A DNA stretch of 16,469 bases from BRH-c25 sp964447145 (GCA_964447145.1 CAYURW010000061.1:1-16469); one strand, 5' to 3'. Shown: positions 1 to 7,365, counted from the stretch's first letter. Notes: a model not told the origin generated them from the sequence alone. Made by a program: numbers and translations.

Positions 1-786
1 TACGGCCGAAGAAGAGAATACCTTTTGGGGGAAGAGCTGGATTCGATAATGAACTATCCCTTTAGAGATATAATGATAGATTTTCTTACCGGAAAGCGGG
101 ATGCGGAACACGTTAACTCAGCATTTATGAGCATGTATGAGAATTATCCTCAGCAAAATTTTTATTGCAATATGAATTTAACAGGCACTCATGATGTGCC
201 GAGGATACTGACAATACTTGGGGAGGCTCCCCCGGAACAGCAGCTGTCGCAGCGCCAGAAAGAGATGTACAGGCTAACCGGGGAACAAAAGAAATTGGGG
301 ATTGCCCGGCTTAAGCTCTTGTCTTTGATACAGATGACCTTCCCGGGTGTTCCGAGCATATATTACGGGGATGAAGCGGGGCTTGAAGGATATAGCGACC
401 CGTTAAACAGGGGCACCTACCCCTGGGGGAACGAGAACCTTGAACTGCTTGAATGGTATAGGACCATAACCTCCATAAGGAACAGGTATGATATTTTTTC
501 TACCGGGGAATGGAACCCTATATATTTTAAAGGGGATGTCTATGGATATATAAGAAGGGCAGAGGGCGGGAAGGACGTATTCGGGGAGGAATGTGAGGAC
601 AACACTGCCTTGGTGCTGATAAACAGGAGCAGGGATCTCCAATGCCATATATCCGTTGATATAGATTTGCCGGGGGGAATTATTCATGACCTTCTGGAAG
701 GCTTGAGACCGGCAATTATTGAAGGCGGCAGACTGGAAGTAGTACTTGAGCCCCTTCAGGGGAAATTGTACATCGAAAAACCGTAA
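1..786 (+). CDS. GH13 (alpha-amylase family) glycoside hydrolase, C-terminal part, 5'-truncated by window edge
   Basis: The reading frame is open from base 1, so the true start lies outside the window; 261 codons are visible. The piece holds the end of a GH13 (beta/alpha)8 barrel. An LDSIMNYPF-like stretch near residues 13-21 is typical of the neopullulanase/cyclomaltodextrinase type. The TGTHDVPR motif carries the third catalytic Asp (codon 65, bases 193-195) beside its conserved His. The FPGVPSIYYGDE motif follows, then a short beta-sandwich C-terminal domain. The nucleophile Asp and acid/base Glu would lie upstream and cannot be checked. The family hydrolyses alpha-1,4 (some also alpha-1,6) bonds in maltodextrins; exact specificity cannot be read here. 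No signal peptide can be judged. An in-frame TTG at 25 has no ribosome binding site and is not the start. No hairpin terminator follows; the next 108 bp contain a tandem repeat. Confidence 0.9.
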   Translation, partial: YGRRREYLLGEELDSIMNYPFRDIMIDFLTGKRDAEHVNSAFMSMYENYPQQNFYCNMNLTGTHDVPRILTILGEAPPEQQLSQRQKEMYRLTGEQKKLGIARLKLLSLIQMTFPGVPSIYYGDEAGLEGYSDPLNRGTYPWGNENLELLEWYRTITSIRNRYDIFSTGEWNPIYFKGDVYGYIRRAEGGKDVFGEECEDNTALVLINRSRDLQCHISVDIDLPGGIIHDLLEGLRPAIIEGGRLEVVLEPLQGKLYIEKP

Positions 787-805
787 AACTATATAGAATA
801 TCCGG

Positions 806-860
806 AATCTAATTATAGGGTATCTGTAATCTAATTATAGGGTATCTGTAATCTAATTAT
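806..860. repeat. 22-bp tandem repeat, about 2.5 copies, upstream of the CamA-like methyltransferase
   Basis: Two perfect 22-bp copies (806-827 and 828-849), each starting aatctaattat and ending gggtatctgt, are followed by an 11-bp partial copy (850-860). The array fills about half of the 108-bp gap between the amylase stop and the methyltransferase start. It is very AT-rich. It may contain or space the methyltransferase promoter, but I see no clear -35/-10 pair. Confidence 0.9.
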
Positions 861-894
861 CTGATGTCTATCCTAAAATGTATAAGAGGTAAGA

Positions 895-2667
895 ATGAAC
901 ATTAATAAATATGCAGCAGAAAAAAGCAATATGATCCAGACAAAAAAAAGCCGGTCAGACAGAAAAAGCGGAGGAGTATTTTACACTCCCCCCCAGGTCG
1001 TGGAAAGAATGACCGAAAATATACTGTCAAAGTTGAATCTTACTGCTGATCCCTATATAAGGGTATTGGATCCTGCTTGCGGAACAGGGCTTTTCCTAAT
1101 GAAGGCCTTTGAAGTGCTTAAAAGGAAATTTGAAGAAAGCTTTGACCTCATCCTGGACAAGAACGGAGAATTGGCGGAAAAGCTGCAAAAAAAGGATATA
1201 GGGGCCTTTATAGTGAGGAATAACCTGTGGGGTGCAGATATTGACCCCGAAGCTCTTAAGGCAGCCGGAGAAATACTTAAGGAACTTGCAGGGGAGGAAT
1301 GCAGCCCCAACCTTGTATTGGCAGATAGCCTTACGGCAGGTGGCAGTGAGCAAATAAGCCTGTTTGATATTGAACATAAGAACTGCAAATTTTGGGAAAA
1401 CAAATATGATTACATATTGGGGAATCCTCCATATATAGGCCACAAACAGGTGCCCGGGGAAAGAAAAAAAATGCTGCAGCAGTTGTATAAAGGAATTTAT
1501 AAGGACAAATCCGATATATCCTATTGTTTTATAAAAAAGGGGATAGACCTCTTAAAAGAGGGGGGGATCCTGAGCTTCATTACCTCAAGGTACTTTATGG
1601 AGGGGCCATCGGCGGAAGGGCTTAGAAGATATATTGATAGCAAATGCGGTGTTGTTGAGATAGTAGACTTTTATGGGAAAGATGTTTTTCAGGATGCCGG
1701 GATAGCAACATGCATAATCACTCTAAATAAAGGGGCCTGCGGTGGCGAAGCCTCAGTTCTGCGGCATAGACAGGATTCCGTTGCAGCCGGGGGAGACCTG
1801 TTTGCCCCCTGTAACTTTGAGCACTTTACAGTACCCGGATCAATGCTAAGGGATAAAGGATGGCTTTTGATGGGCCCGGAAAAATATGAAATATTCTCTA
1901 AAGTAGATGGGGCAGGGGGCTTGGAACTGGGCAGAATTGCCGACAGCTATCAGGGTATTATTACCGGATGCGACAGAGCTTTTGTGGTGAGCGGGGATGA
2001 AGCTGCGGAGAATTGTATAGAAGAATCATTGCTTAGGCCATGGCTCAAAAACAGCGGCATCCGGAAGTATGGAACAGTGCCCTCGGGGAAATATCTTATT
2101 TACTCGGATTTTATAGAGGAGGAGAAGGATTTCCCCAATGCTATAAAATATATCGAAAGGTATAGGGACAGGCTCCGGGAAAGAAGAGAGTGCAGGAAGG
2201 GTTTGAGGAAATGGTACCAGCTGCAGTGGGGCAGAAACATCAGAATTTTTGAGGCTCCCAAAATTGTGTATCCCTTTAAGTCCGCAAAAAGCCGTTTTGC
2301 GGTGGATAATACGGATAGCTGCTGTAGTGCCGACATATATATTCTCAGGGTCAGGAGGGAACATGAAGAAGGAATAACACCGGAATATATTACTGCTTTG
2401 CTCAACTCCAGACTTTTTGAATTTTACTTTAAATGCTACGCAAAAAAAATAAGCGATGCCCTTTATGATTATTATCCCAATACAGTGCTGAAAATGAAAA
2501 TTCCCATGCCGGGTGCCGGAGAGCTCATCGGGGAAATGGCCCTTGCGGCAGCAGATCAAGTAAGCAAAGGCAGTATTGAGGATATTATATATTCAATAGA
2601 TAGGGAAGTATATAAGCTGTACGGTTTGGATAAAAAACAAATAGAAATTGTCGAAAATAGCCCGTAA
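895..2667 (+). CDS. camA: Orphan N6-adenine DNA methyltransferase, CamA-like (Eco57I/TaqI-type MTase with TaqI_C-like recognition domain)
   Basis: 590 residues. It has the N-terminal motif X region (GGVFYTPPQVV, about residue 26-36), AdoMet-binding motif I DPACGTG (59-65), an acidic motif GADIDP (113-118) and catalytic motif IV NPPYIG (177-182), which is diagnostic of N6-adenine methylation. A TaqI_C-like target-recognition half follows. Several stretches match C. difficile CamA (CD2758, 577 aa) as I remember it: NPPYIGHK, YQGIITGCDRAF (352-363), RREC..G.RKWY.LQWGR (430-447) and YDYYPN (524-529). CamA methylates the last A of CAAAAA and its loss lowers sporulation; the same target here is inference. 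No endonuclease domain or neighbouring restriction gene is visible, so it is solitary. The ATG follows AAGAGGT (884-890). prsW begins 23 bp after the stop, suggesting co-transcription. Confidence is high for the family and fairly high for CamA-like orthology. Confidence 0.88.
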   Translation: MNINKYAAEKSNMIQTKKSRSDRKSGGVFYTPPQVVERMTENILSKLNLTADPYIRVLDPACGTGLFLMKAFEVLKRKFEESFDLILDKNGELAEKLQKKDIGAFIVRNNLWGADIDPEALKAAGEILKELAGEECSPNLVLADSLTAGGSEQISLFDIEHKNCKFWENKYDYILGNPPYIGHKQVPGERKKMLQQLYKGIYKDKSDISYCFIKKGIDLLKEGGILSFITSRYFMEGPSAEGLRRYIDSKCGVVEIVDFYGKDVFQDAGIATCIITLNKGACGGEASVLRHRQDSVAAGGDLFAPCNFEHFTVPGSMLRDKGWLLMGPEKYEIFSKVDGAGGLELGRIADSYQGIITGCDRAFVVSGDEAAENCIEESLLRPWLKNSGIRKYGTVPSGKYLIYSDFIEEEKDFPNAIKYIERYRDRLRERRECRKGLRKWYQLQWGRNIRIFEAPKIVYPFKSAKSRFAVDNTDSCCSADIYILRVRREHEEGITPEYITALLNSRLFEFYFKCYAKKISDALYDYYPNTVLKMKIPMPGAGELIGEMALAAADQVSKGSIEDIIYSIDREVYKLYGLDKKQIEIVENSP

Positions 2668-2690
2668 TTATTTTTAGGAGGAGGATGCCA

Positions 2691-3362
2691 ATGCTTCTGC
2701 TGACTGCTGCAATTGCACCATCCGCTGCGTTGCTGTATTATTTTTATGCCAGGGATAAATATGAAAAAGAGCCTAGGAGGCTCCTGTTAAAGGCATTCCT
2801 AATGGGTGGCGGTCTAGTCATACCTGTGATTTTCATTGAGATGGCCATAAATATATTCGGATTTACAAACAAAAGCCTGCTTGCTGCCGGCTACACGGCT
2901 TTTGTAGTGGCGGGGCTGGTAGAGGAGTCCGCCAAATTTCTGTTTTTTTTCCTGTATATATGGAACAAAAGAGAGTTTAACGAAATGTATGATGGCATTG
3001 TATACTCCGTGTTTATCTCCCTGGGGTTTGCCACCGTTGAGAACCTCGCATACGTGCTTTCGGCAGGTTTTAGCGCCGCATTTATAAGAGCCCTCACCGC
3101 CGTGCCGGCTCATGCGCTTTTTGCCGTTGTAATGGGCTACTATCTCGGTATTGCGAGGTTTGCAAAGCCCGAGTACAAACGTCGGTATATGTGGCTGGGA
3201 TTTATTACCCCGGTGATTTTGCACGGAATATATGATTTTATTCTTTTATATCAGAAGCTATATTTGCTTATACTTTTTATACCGTACATGCTTTACTTAT
3301 GGAAAAGAGGGTTAAAGCACGTGGATGAGCTGGTAGAGTATTCACCCTTCAAGGACACCTAA
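2691..3362 (+). CDS. prsW: PrsW-family intramembrane metalloprotease
   Basis: A polytopic membrane protein of 223 residues, close to B. subtilis PrsW (about 218). Conserved elements are the N-terminal APSAALLYYFYARDKYEKEP-type segment, VEESAK with adjacent Glu78-Glu79, TVENLAY (Glu117-Asn118), VPAHALF with His141, and HGIYDF with His178. The paired Glu and distal His correspond to the catalytic residues described for B. subtilis PrsW, which makes the first cut in anti-sigma factor RsiW. The substrate here is unknown, since no anti-sigma gene is in view. I chose ATG 2691 over ATG 2685 because AGGAGGAGG (2676-2684) directly abuts 2685 but leaves a normal gap before 2691. It probably shares a transcript with the CamA-like gene. 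Its TAA stop (3360-3362) overlaps the stop of the convergent gene. Confidence 0.9.
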   Translation: MLLLTAAIAPSAALLYYFYARDKYEKEPRRLLLKAFLMGGGLVIPVIFIEMAINIFGFTNKSLLAAGYTAFVVAGLVEESAKFLFFFLYIWNKREFNEMYDGIVYSVFISLGFATVENLAYVLSAGFSAAFIRALTAVPAHALFAVVMGYYLGIARFAKPEYKRRYMWLGFITPVILHGIYDFILLYQKLYLLILFIPYMLYLWKRGLKHVDELVEYSPFKDT

Positions 3363-4447
3363 TGGAGGCTTGCGGCCCTTTTCTTTTCTATATAGTCTGT
3401 AAAAGCCTCCAGTCTTGTCTGATAGCCCGCTTCTCCCGTATGCTCATCTACTATAAGGTATAGTATTGGTATATCGTAATCCTTTTCAATTTGCGGCAGG
3501 ATCGAGCGGGAAACGATCTCCGGCATGCAGGTCATGGGGTAGACCTGGACCAGCCCGTCATAACCAAGGCATGCATAATGTATAGCATGGCCGATGCACT
3601 CCTGGGAATGCCCTCCGATAAGGGCAGGCAGGTAGGGGCCGGCCAGCTTCCTTTCAATTCTGAAACCCTTTCTTCCTGTTGAGGGAAGAATGACTGTATT
3701 GCGGATCCAATCCCTTACGGTCAATGATCTGTGCACTTCAGCTCCCAGTTCCCCTAGCCTTTCTTCAAGACCCAGGTTTGTGAAGGGTTCGATAACAGTG
3801 TAGATCTCCCCTATAATCCCAATCTTTATGGGGTTGAGGCTTTCATCAATATCTGCTTTTTTGATAAGGCTGCCGGTCTCGTGGATCAGATCCAGCATCT
3901 GGGCTGAGCCCCTGACATTTATGACATTTCTTTTAAATTCACTTACGATTGCCCTTATATGTGCTTTGTTAAAGGCTCTTGGTCTTGTATAGTAAATGAG
4001 ATTGTTTAGATTGTCGATCTCGCAGCATATCTTATATGCATTGATAAAAGCGGGAAGAATTCTGGTGTGCCGGTTTCCTGCAATGCCCTTTAATACCGAA
4101 TAAAATTTTTTGTATCCTTCCCTTGGAGGGTCAAGTATAAATATATCTATATCCTTATATCCGGCATCCATAAGGGCCTGTTTTTGCAGGGGGCCGTAAT
4201 AGCCAAACCTGCAAGGCCCGCAGCTTCCTGTGATAAGTATGCTGTCGGCTCCTGCCTTAATGCTGTTTATGTAATTTCCCAGCATTATTTTGTACGGCAG
4301 GCAAATAGTCTCCGGCGATATAGCAGAACCGAGCCTTAGGGTGGAATCGGTGGTAAAAGCGGGTATCACACTGTCTACCCCGATATCGTCCATAAGGCAT
4401 TTAACCGCTATGTATGCTTCTCCCATATGGGGGTAAGTAAGCTGCAT
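3359..4447 (-). CDS. HgdB/DUF2229-type Fe-S protein (2-hydroxyacyl-CoA dehydratase / CoA activase-related), second of a pair
   Basis: 362 residues from ATG 4447, which GGAGGGG precedes; a longer frame to 4525 starts inside the upstream gene without a ribosome binding site. Candidate cluster ligands are Cys49 (ETICLPYK), Cys76 and Cys79 (GSCGPCRFGYYG) and a later Cys in YPMTCMPE. The C-terminal DEHTGEAGYQTRLEAF block recurs in the upstream gene, so the two are related or parts of one module. Proteins of this type are annotated as 2-hydroxyglutaryl-CoA dehydratase-related or CoA-substrate-specific enzyme activase-related; their reaction is mostly unproven. The ASKHA ATPase activator normally needed to reduce such clusters is not in the window. 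The gene overlaps the upstream gene by 47 bp, implying translational coupling. Its TAG stop (3361-3359) interlocks with that of prsW. Confidence 0.75.
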   Translation of the reverse strand: MQLTYPHMGEAYIAVKCLMDDIGVDSVIPAFTTDSTLRLGSAISPETICLPYKIMLGNYINSIKAGADSILITGSCGPCRFGYYGPLQKQALMDAGYKDIDIFILDPPREGYKKFYSVLKGIAGNRHTRILPAFINAYKICCEIDNLNNLIYYTRPRAFNKAHIRAIVSEFKRNVINVRGSAQMLDLIHETGSLIKKADIDESLNPIKIGIIGEIYTVIEPFTNLGLEERLGELGAEVHRSLTVRDWIRNTVILPSTGRKGFRIERKLAGPYLPALIGGHSQECIGHAIHYACLGYDGLVQVYPMTCMPEIVSRSILPQIEKDYDIPILYLIVDEHTGEAGYQTRLEAFTDYIEKKRAASLH

Positions 4448-5408
4448 CTTTGCCCCTCCAGTCCAATAAATCAAAAAATGCTTCCAGCCTTGTATTAAAG
4501 CTCGCATCTCCTGTATGTTCATCAATATTCAGCACCATGTAAGGTCTTCCATAATGTTTTCTTGCCTTTTTTTCTATATATTCCCCTGCCAGGGAATCGA
4601 CTCCGCAGCCAAAAGCGGTCAAAGCCAGCATTCCGTCATAATATCCCCTGTCCATTATATACAGCGCGCCCCCTACCAGGCTTTTGCCGCTGCTCCAGAA
4701 CATTCTTTTGGGCAGCTCCATGCATAGCTCGTTTATTATATGGGGGTCGATCATGTCGGGAGTTGTTACTTTCATTCCCCTTGACCTCAGCTTTTTTAAC
4801 AGGCCCATGTTTGTAAAGTTGTCATACAGCAGATACGGATGTCCTATGAGGCCTATCCGGGCTTTATATTTGCATGATCCGGGAGGAATCATTTCATTGA
4901 TCACTGAGTCCGGGGTATTGCCTTTTTGTACTGCAGCCTTGAACACATTTTGGGCCCTCATTGCGGATTTGATACCCTTTGCTATTAGTACGGGGTTTGC
5001 CAGTTTTAGGGAAGCAGCCATTTTGTACAGTGCCGCAAGCAGCTGCTTTTGACCTTTTATAAGGTTTATCTCAGTGTCAATCAGGGGAGGCAAACCGGGG
5101 ACCGAATATTTGACCATTTCGGGAAGCCCTCCGAACTTGGGACATATGTATTCGCCCTTTGATACACTCGTAAGCCGGGGCACAAGGATGCAATCTGCCT
5201 TGTCCCTCAGGCTGTATGCATGGCCATGGAACACTTTTACCGGAAGACATGCATCATCGATGCAATAGAGCACCGCTTTGTTAAGGATTTCCCCGGTTGT
5301 TTCGGGGGAGGGCACGATTTCGGCTCCCAGCTCCGTAAGGAAAGCCTTTATGAAGGGATAGTACTTATAAAAATACATTCCTCTTGGAATGCCCACTTTT
5401 ACAGACAT
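4401..5408 (-). CDS. DUF2229/HgdB-type Fe-S protein (acyl-CoA dehydratase activase-related), first of a pair
   Basis: 335 residues. It begins KVGIPRGMYFYKYYPF, the typical opening of DUF2229 (acyl-CoA dehydratase activase-related) proteins. Conserved cysteines occur at 49 and 54 (YCIDDACLPVK), 73 and 89 (YICPKFGG), with a later Cys in FGCGVDSLAGE; several probably bind a [4Fe-4S] cluster. The C-terminal NIDEHTGDASFNTRLEAF block mirrors the downstream gene. ATG 5408 fits the ribosome binding site (GAGGTGAT just upstream) better than the adjacent TTG 5411. This is a presumed cytoplasmic redox protein that likely acts with the protein of the overlapping gene. I found no convincing promoter in the 197-bp upstream gap; the terminator-like hairpin there ends the upstream chrA unit. 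Family assignment is good, while the biochemical role is unknown. Confidence 0.78.
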   Translation of the reverse strand: MSVKVGIPRGMYFYKYYPFIKAFLTELGAEIVPSPETTGEILNKAVLYCIDDACLPVKVFHGHAYSLRDKADCILVPRLTSVSKGEYICPKFGGLPEMVKYSVPGLPPLIDTEINLIKGQKQLLAALYKMAASLKLANPVLIAKGIKSAMRAQNVFKAAVQKGNTPDSVINEMIPPGSCKYKARIGLIGHPYLLYDNFTNMGLLKKLRSRGMKVTTPDMIDPHIINELCMELPKRMFWSSGKSLVGGALYIMDRGYYDGMLALTAFGCGVDSLAGEYIEKKARKHYGRPYMVLNIDEHTGDASFNTRLEAFFDLLDWRGKDAAYLPPYGRSIHSG

Positions 5409-5447
5409 CAAATCACCTCGCTTTGCAACCGTATATTATTATTGACA

Positions 5448-5478
5448 AAAAATAAAAAAGTCATACAATGGATGACTT
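5448..5478 (-). terminator. Weak intrinsic terminator of the fthC-chrA unit
   Basis: Read on the minus strand, a 7-bp stem AAGTCAT/ATGACTT with a 7-nt loop (5478-5458) is followed by a long T-rich run (TTTTTATTTTTT). It lies about 130 bp past the end of the second chrA gene. The stem is AT-rich, so termination may be partial; read-through would feed the DUF2229 pair. Confidence 0.5.
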
Positions 5479-5540
5479 ATACGTTTGTTTCTATAGCTCA
5501 TTTCATAAGTATCATAGCAATTCACGTATAATGATGCTTT

Positions 5541-5586
5541 GCCTATGTATAGGCTGATCAAGTTCATGGTTTGCATGCAGTACCAT
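5541..5586. other. Two palindromes in the gap between the chrA unit and the DUF2229 pair
   Basis: GCCTAT-gt-ATAGGC (5541-5554) is a near-perfect 14-bp palindrome. ATGGT...ACCAT (5566-5586) flanks an inner TGCATGCA palindrome (5572-5579). Neither is followed by a T-run. They could be protein-binding sites or mRNA 3'-end structures; I cannot tell which. Confidence 0.4.
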
Positions 5587-5605
5587 ATCATTATGCACAC
5601 GACGT

Positions 5606-6136
5606 CTAATATGCTCCATATAGCAGCACCCCCAGTATTCCGGAAATTAGTATCACTATTATAGGGTTCAGTTTTAGCTTATAGACTCCGGCAAAAGCCA
5701 GCAGGGCTATGACCAGTCCCCTTGCATCAGCAATTGAGGTCCTTCCGATTTTTATGCAGGCTGCTGCAATCAATCCCAGAGTCGCAGGCCTTATTCCTTT
5801 GATAATATAGGAAACCTGGCTGAGATGCTTGAATTTTGTATAATAAACCGATACCAATAACGAAATCATAAAAGGGAAAAGTATTACTCCGAGGGTTGCA
5901 ATGACTGAGCCTGGAATAGCTCCCACCCTATAGCCCACAAAAGTCGATGAGTTAACGGCTATGGGCCCCGGGGTCATTTCTGCTATGGCTACAATATCAA
6001 TAAAATCCTTTGCCGAGACCCAGCCGTTATTTTCAATTACCTCTTTTTGTATAAGGGATAATACCGCATAGCCGCCCCCAAAGCTGAAGGCCCCTATTTT
6101 GAGAAATGTAAGGAAAAGCTCCAATAATATATTCAT
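5606..6136 (-). CDS. chrA: ChrA-family (CHR) transporter, half-size subunit 2
   Basis: 176 residues, very hydrophobic, about five to six membrane segments. It has CHR-family motifs: FLKIGAFSFGGGYAVLSLIQKEV near residues 11-33 (here running across the FGGGYA glycine motif), then EMTPGPIAVNSSTFVGYRVG. Short-chain CHR proteins are about half the size of the two-domain ChrA and usually come as adjacent pairs with opposite membrane topology, working together as a chromate or anion exporter. That pairing is seen here. The ATG overlaps the stop of the upstream paralogue by 4 bp (6133-6136), and AAAGGAGG precedes it. In an anaerobe the natural substrate may not be chromate; the name is by family only. 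Confidence 0.88.
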   Translation of the reverse strand: MNILLELFLTFLKIGAFSFGGGYAVLSLIQKEVIENNGWVSAKDFIDIVAIAEMTPGPIAVNSSTFVGYRVGAIPGSVIATLGVILFPFMISLLVSVYYTKFKHLSQVSYIIKGIRPATLGLIAAACIKIGRTSIADARGLVIALLAFAGVYKLKLNPIIVILISGILGVLLYGAY

Positions 6137-6666
6137 TGCTTTTCCTCCTTTCTAAATAGCAAAAGGCCCAATACTCCTGAAGTGGTGATAGCCAAAATAG
6201 GGTGGAGGTTCAGAAGAAGGATTAGAATAAGCACTGCCAGGGAAATAGCAATGTTAACAGTATTAACGCCCATAGGCTTTATAAGCTTTATCAGGGCATA
6301 GGCGATCAAGGCTGTTACTGCCGGTCTTACTCCCGCAAATACATATCCCACAACGACATTTTCCTGTATTGAGGAAAAAAACAAAGCAATTGCCAGGATG
6401 ATTAAAAAAGAGGGCATTACCGCACCAAGGGCTGCCGAAATCGCCCCTGCAAAACCGGCAGTGTTGTACCCCACAAAGGTAGCGCAGTTTATGGCCAGGG
6501 GGCCGGGCAGACTGTTGGTAACGGCGATGGAATCAAGAAATTCCTCTTCGCTCAGCCACTTTTTGTTCACTACTACTTCCTTTTGTATGACAGGCAGCAT
6601 TGCATATCCTCCGCCTATAGTAAAGGAGCCTATCTTAAAAAAAGTAACGAAAATATCAAACAACAT
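6133..6666 (-). CDS. chrA: ChrA-family (CHR) transporter, half-size subunit 1
   Basis: 177 residues from ATG 6666 (LFDIFVTFFKIGSF...), a paralogue of the following gene with the same motifs: FTIGGGYAMLPVIQKEV and SLPGPLAINCATFVGY. GGTGAT lies a few bases upstream of 6666. A longer frame to 6717 would translate through the 35-bp repeat, has no ribosome binding site and would add a non-family N-terminus, so I rejected it. Membrane protein, presumably forming a heterodimer with its neighbour. It lies about 100 bp downstream of the folate gene on the same strand; the gap is filled by tandem repeats. Confidence 0.88.
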   Translation of the reverse strand: MLFDIFVTFFKIGSFTIGGGYAMLPVIQKEVVVNKKWLSEEEFLDSIAVTNSLPGPLAINCATFVGYNTAGFAGAISAALGAVMPSFLIILAIALFFSSIQENVVVGYVFAGVRPAVTALIAYALIKLIKPMGVNTVNIAISLAVLILILLLNLHPILAITTSGVLGLLLFRKEEKQ

Positions 6667-6685
6667 GATATCACCATCCATTTGT

Positions 6686-6782
6686 GCTATAAGTACCGCT
6701 TGTACTGTTAATATCACTATGCTATAAGTACCGCTTGCACCATTAGTATCACTATGCTATAAGTACCGCTTATACTGTTAAT
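6686..6782. repeat. 35-bp tandem repeat, about 2.8 copies, between fthC and chrA
   Basis: Copies start at 6686, 6721 and 6756, each beginning GCTATAAGTACCGCTT. Copies 1 and 2 differ at a few bases; copy 3 is cut after about 27 bases. The array fills the gap up to the first chrA gene. Its last copy overlaps the 3' end of the folate gene, encoding its final Leu-Thr-Val and stop. AGTAC-cgctt-GTACT in copy 1 can form a small hairpin. Confidence 0.9.
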
Positions 6783-7354
6783 GCGCCGGTGTTGCATTTA
6801 ACAGTACCTTTTTCGGTTATTATATAATCCATAGGTACATCATGTTCCCCCCGAGGAACGCTTTCTACCATCTGGAAGGAATATGCAAGGGCAGCCTTAA
6901 TTGCATGGGGCTGCAGACGTTTCATAAACCTGTCGTAATAGCCCGCCCCAAAACCTATTCTATTGCCCCTATTGTCAAAGGCTATTCCAGGAACGAGTAC
7001 CAGATCAATAAGGTCCGTGTCCGAAAGACGTATATATTCTTCTGCCGGTTCACGAATTCCATAATGGCCCTGCCGGAGTTCACTAAGGCTCTCAATTCTT
7101 GATATGCTGATTTCGCGGGTTTCCGGTATGCATACTGGTATATATACTTTTTTATTATTCTCAAGGCAATAGTTAATTATGGGGTCGGTTTTTAATTCAT
7201 TTCCAAAACTAAGATATACCATTATATGAGCTGAATTGCAAAAAAAGCTGTTTTCTTTGAGCCTGAGGAAAACATTCTCGCTTAGGATACGAGAATCCTC
7301 TTCCGGGAGACTGTTCCTTATTTCTAATATTTTCTTTCTGATCAAATCCTTCAT
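6770..7354 (-). CDS. fthC: 5-formyltetrahydrofolate cyclo-ligase (methenyl-THF synthetase)
   Basis: 194 residues from ATG 7354, the usual family length. It starts KDLIRKKILEIRNSL, typical of the family, and contains the nucleotide/folate-binding signature GNRIGFGAGYYDRF in the C-terminal half plus a PVCIPETREI-like central segment. The enzyme converts 5-formyl-THF to 5,10-methenyl-THF with ATP in the cytoplasm. GGAGG sits 4 bases before ATG 7354. The frame stays open for 35 more codons upstream to an ATG at 7459, but those codons are the 18-bp repeat (MDVYGH units) and lack a ribosome binding site. The final residues are encoded within a 35-bp repeat copy, which suggests the original 3' end may have been altered. 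It is first in a unit with two chrA genes; no functional link is known to me. Confidence 0.9.
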   Translation of the reverse strand: MKDLIRKKILEIRNSLPEEDSRILSENVFLRLKENSFFCNSAHIMVYLSFGNELKTDPIINYCLENNKKVYIPVCIPETREISISRIESLSELRQGHYGIREPAEEYIRLSDTDLIDLVLVPGIAFDNRGNRIGFGAGYYDRFMKRLQPHAIKAALAYSFQMVESVPRGEHDVPMDYIITEKGTVKCNTGALTV

Positions 7355-7365
7355 GATTCCTCCAT

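Noticed and set aside
25..27. TTG as the start of the amylase-family gene
   Set aside because: The frame is open from base 1, family sequence continues upstream of it, and no ribosome binding site precedes it.
2026..2559. 177-codon antisense ORF within the methyltransferase gene
   Set aside because: It lies opposite strongly conserved coding sequence, has no recognisable domain, and is probably a codon-bias shadow.
895..2667. Type IIG restriction-modification enzyme
   Set aside because: Type IIG enzymes are usually much longer with an N-terminal nuclease domain; this protein begins directly with methyltransferase motif X.
4448..4525. Longer start of the second HgdB-like protein
   Set aside because: The extra residues lie inside the upstream gene and do not look like the family; GGAGGGG fits ATG 4447.
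6667..6717. Longer start of the first ChrA protein
   Set aside because: It would translate the 35-bp repeat; GGTGAT before ATG 6666 and family homology support the shorter form.
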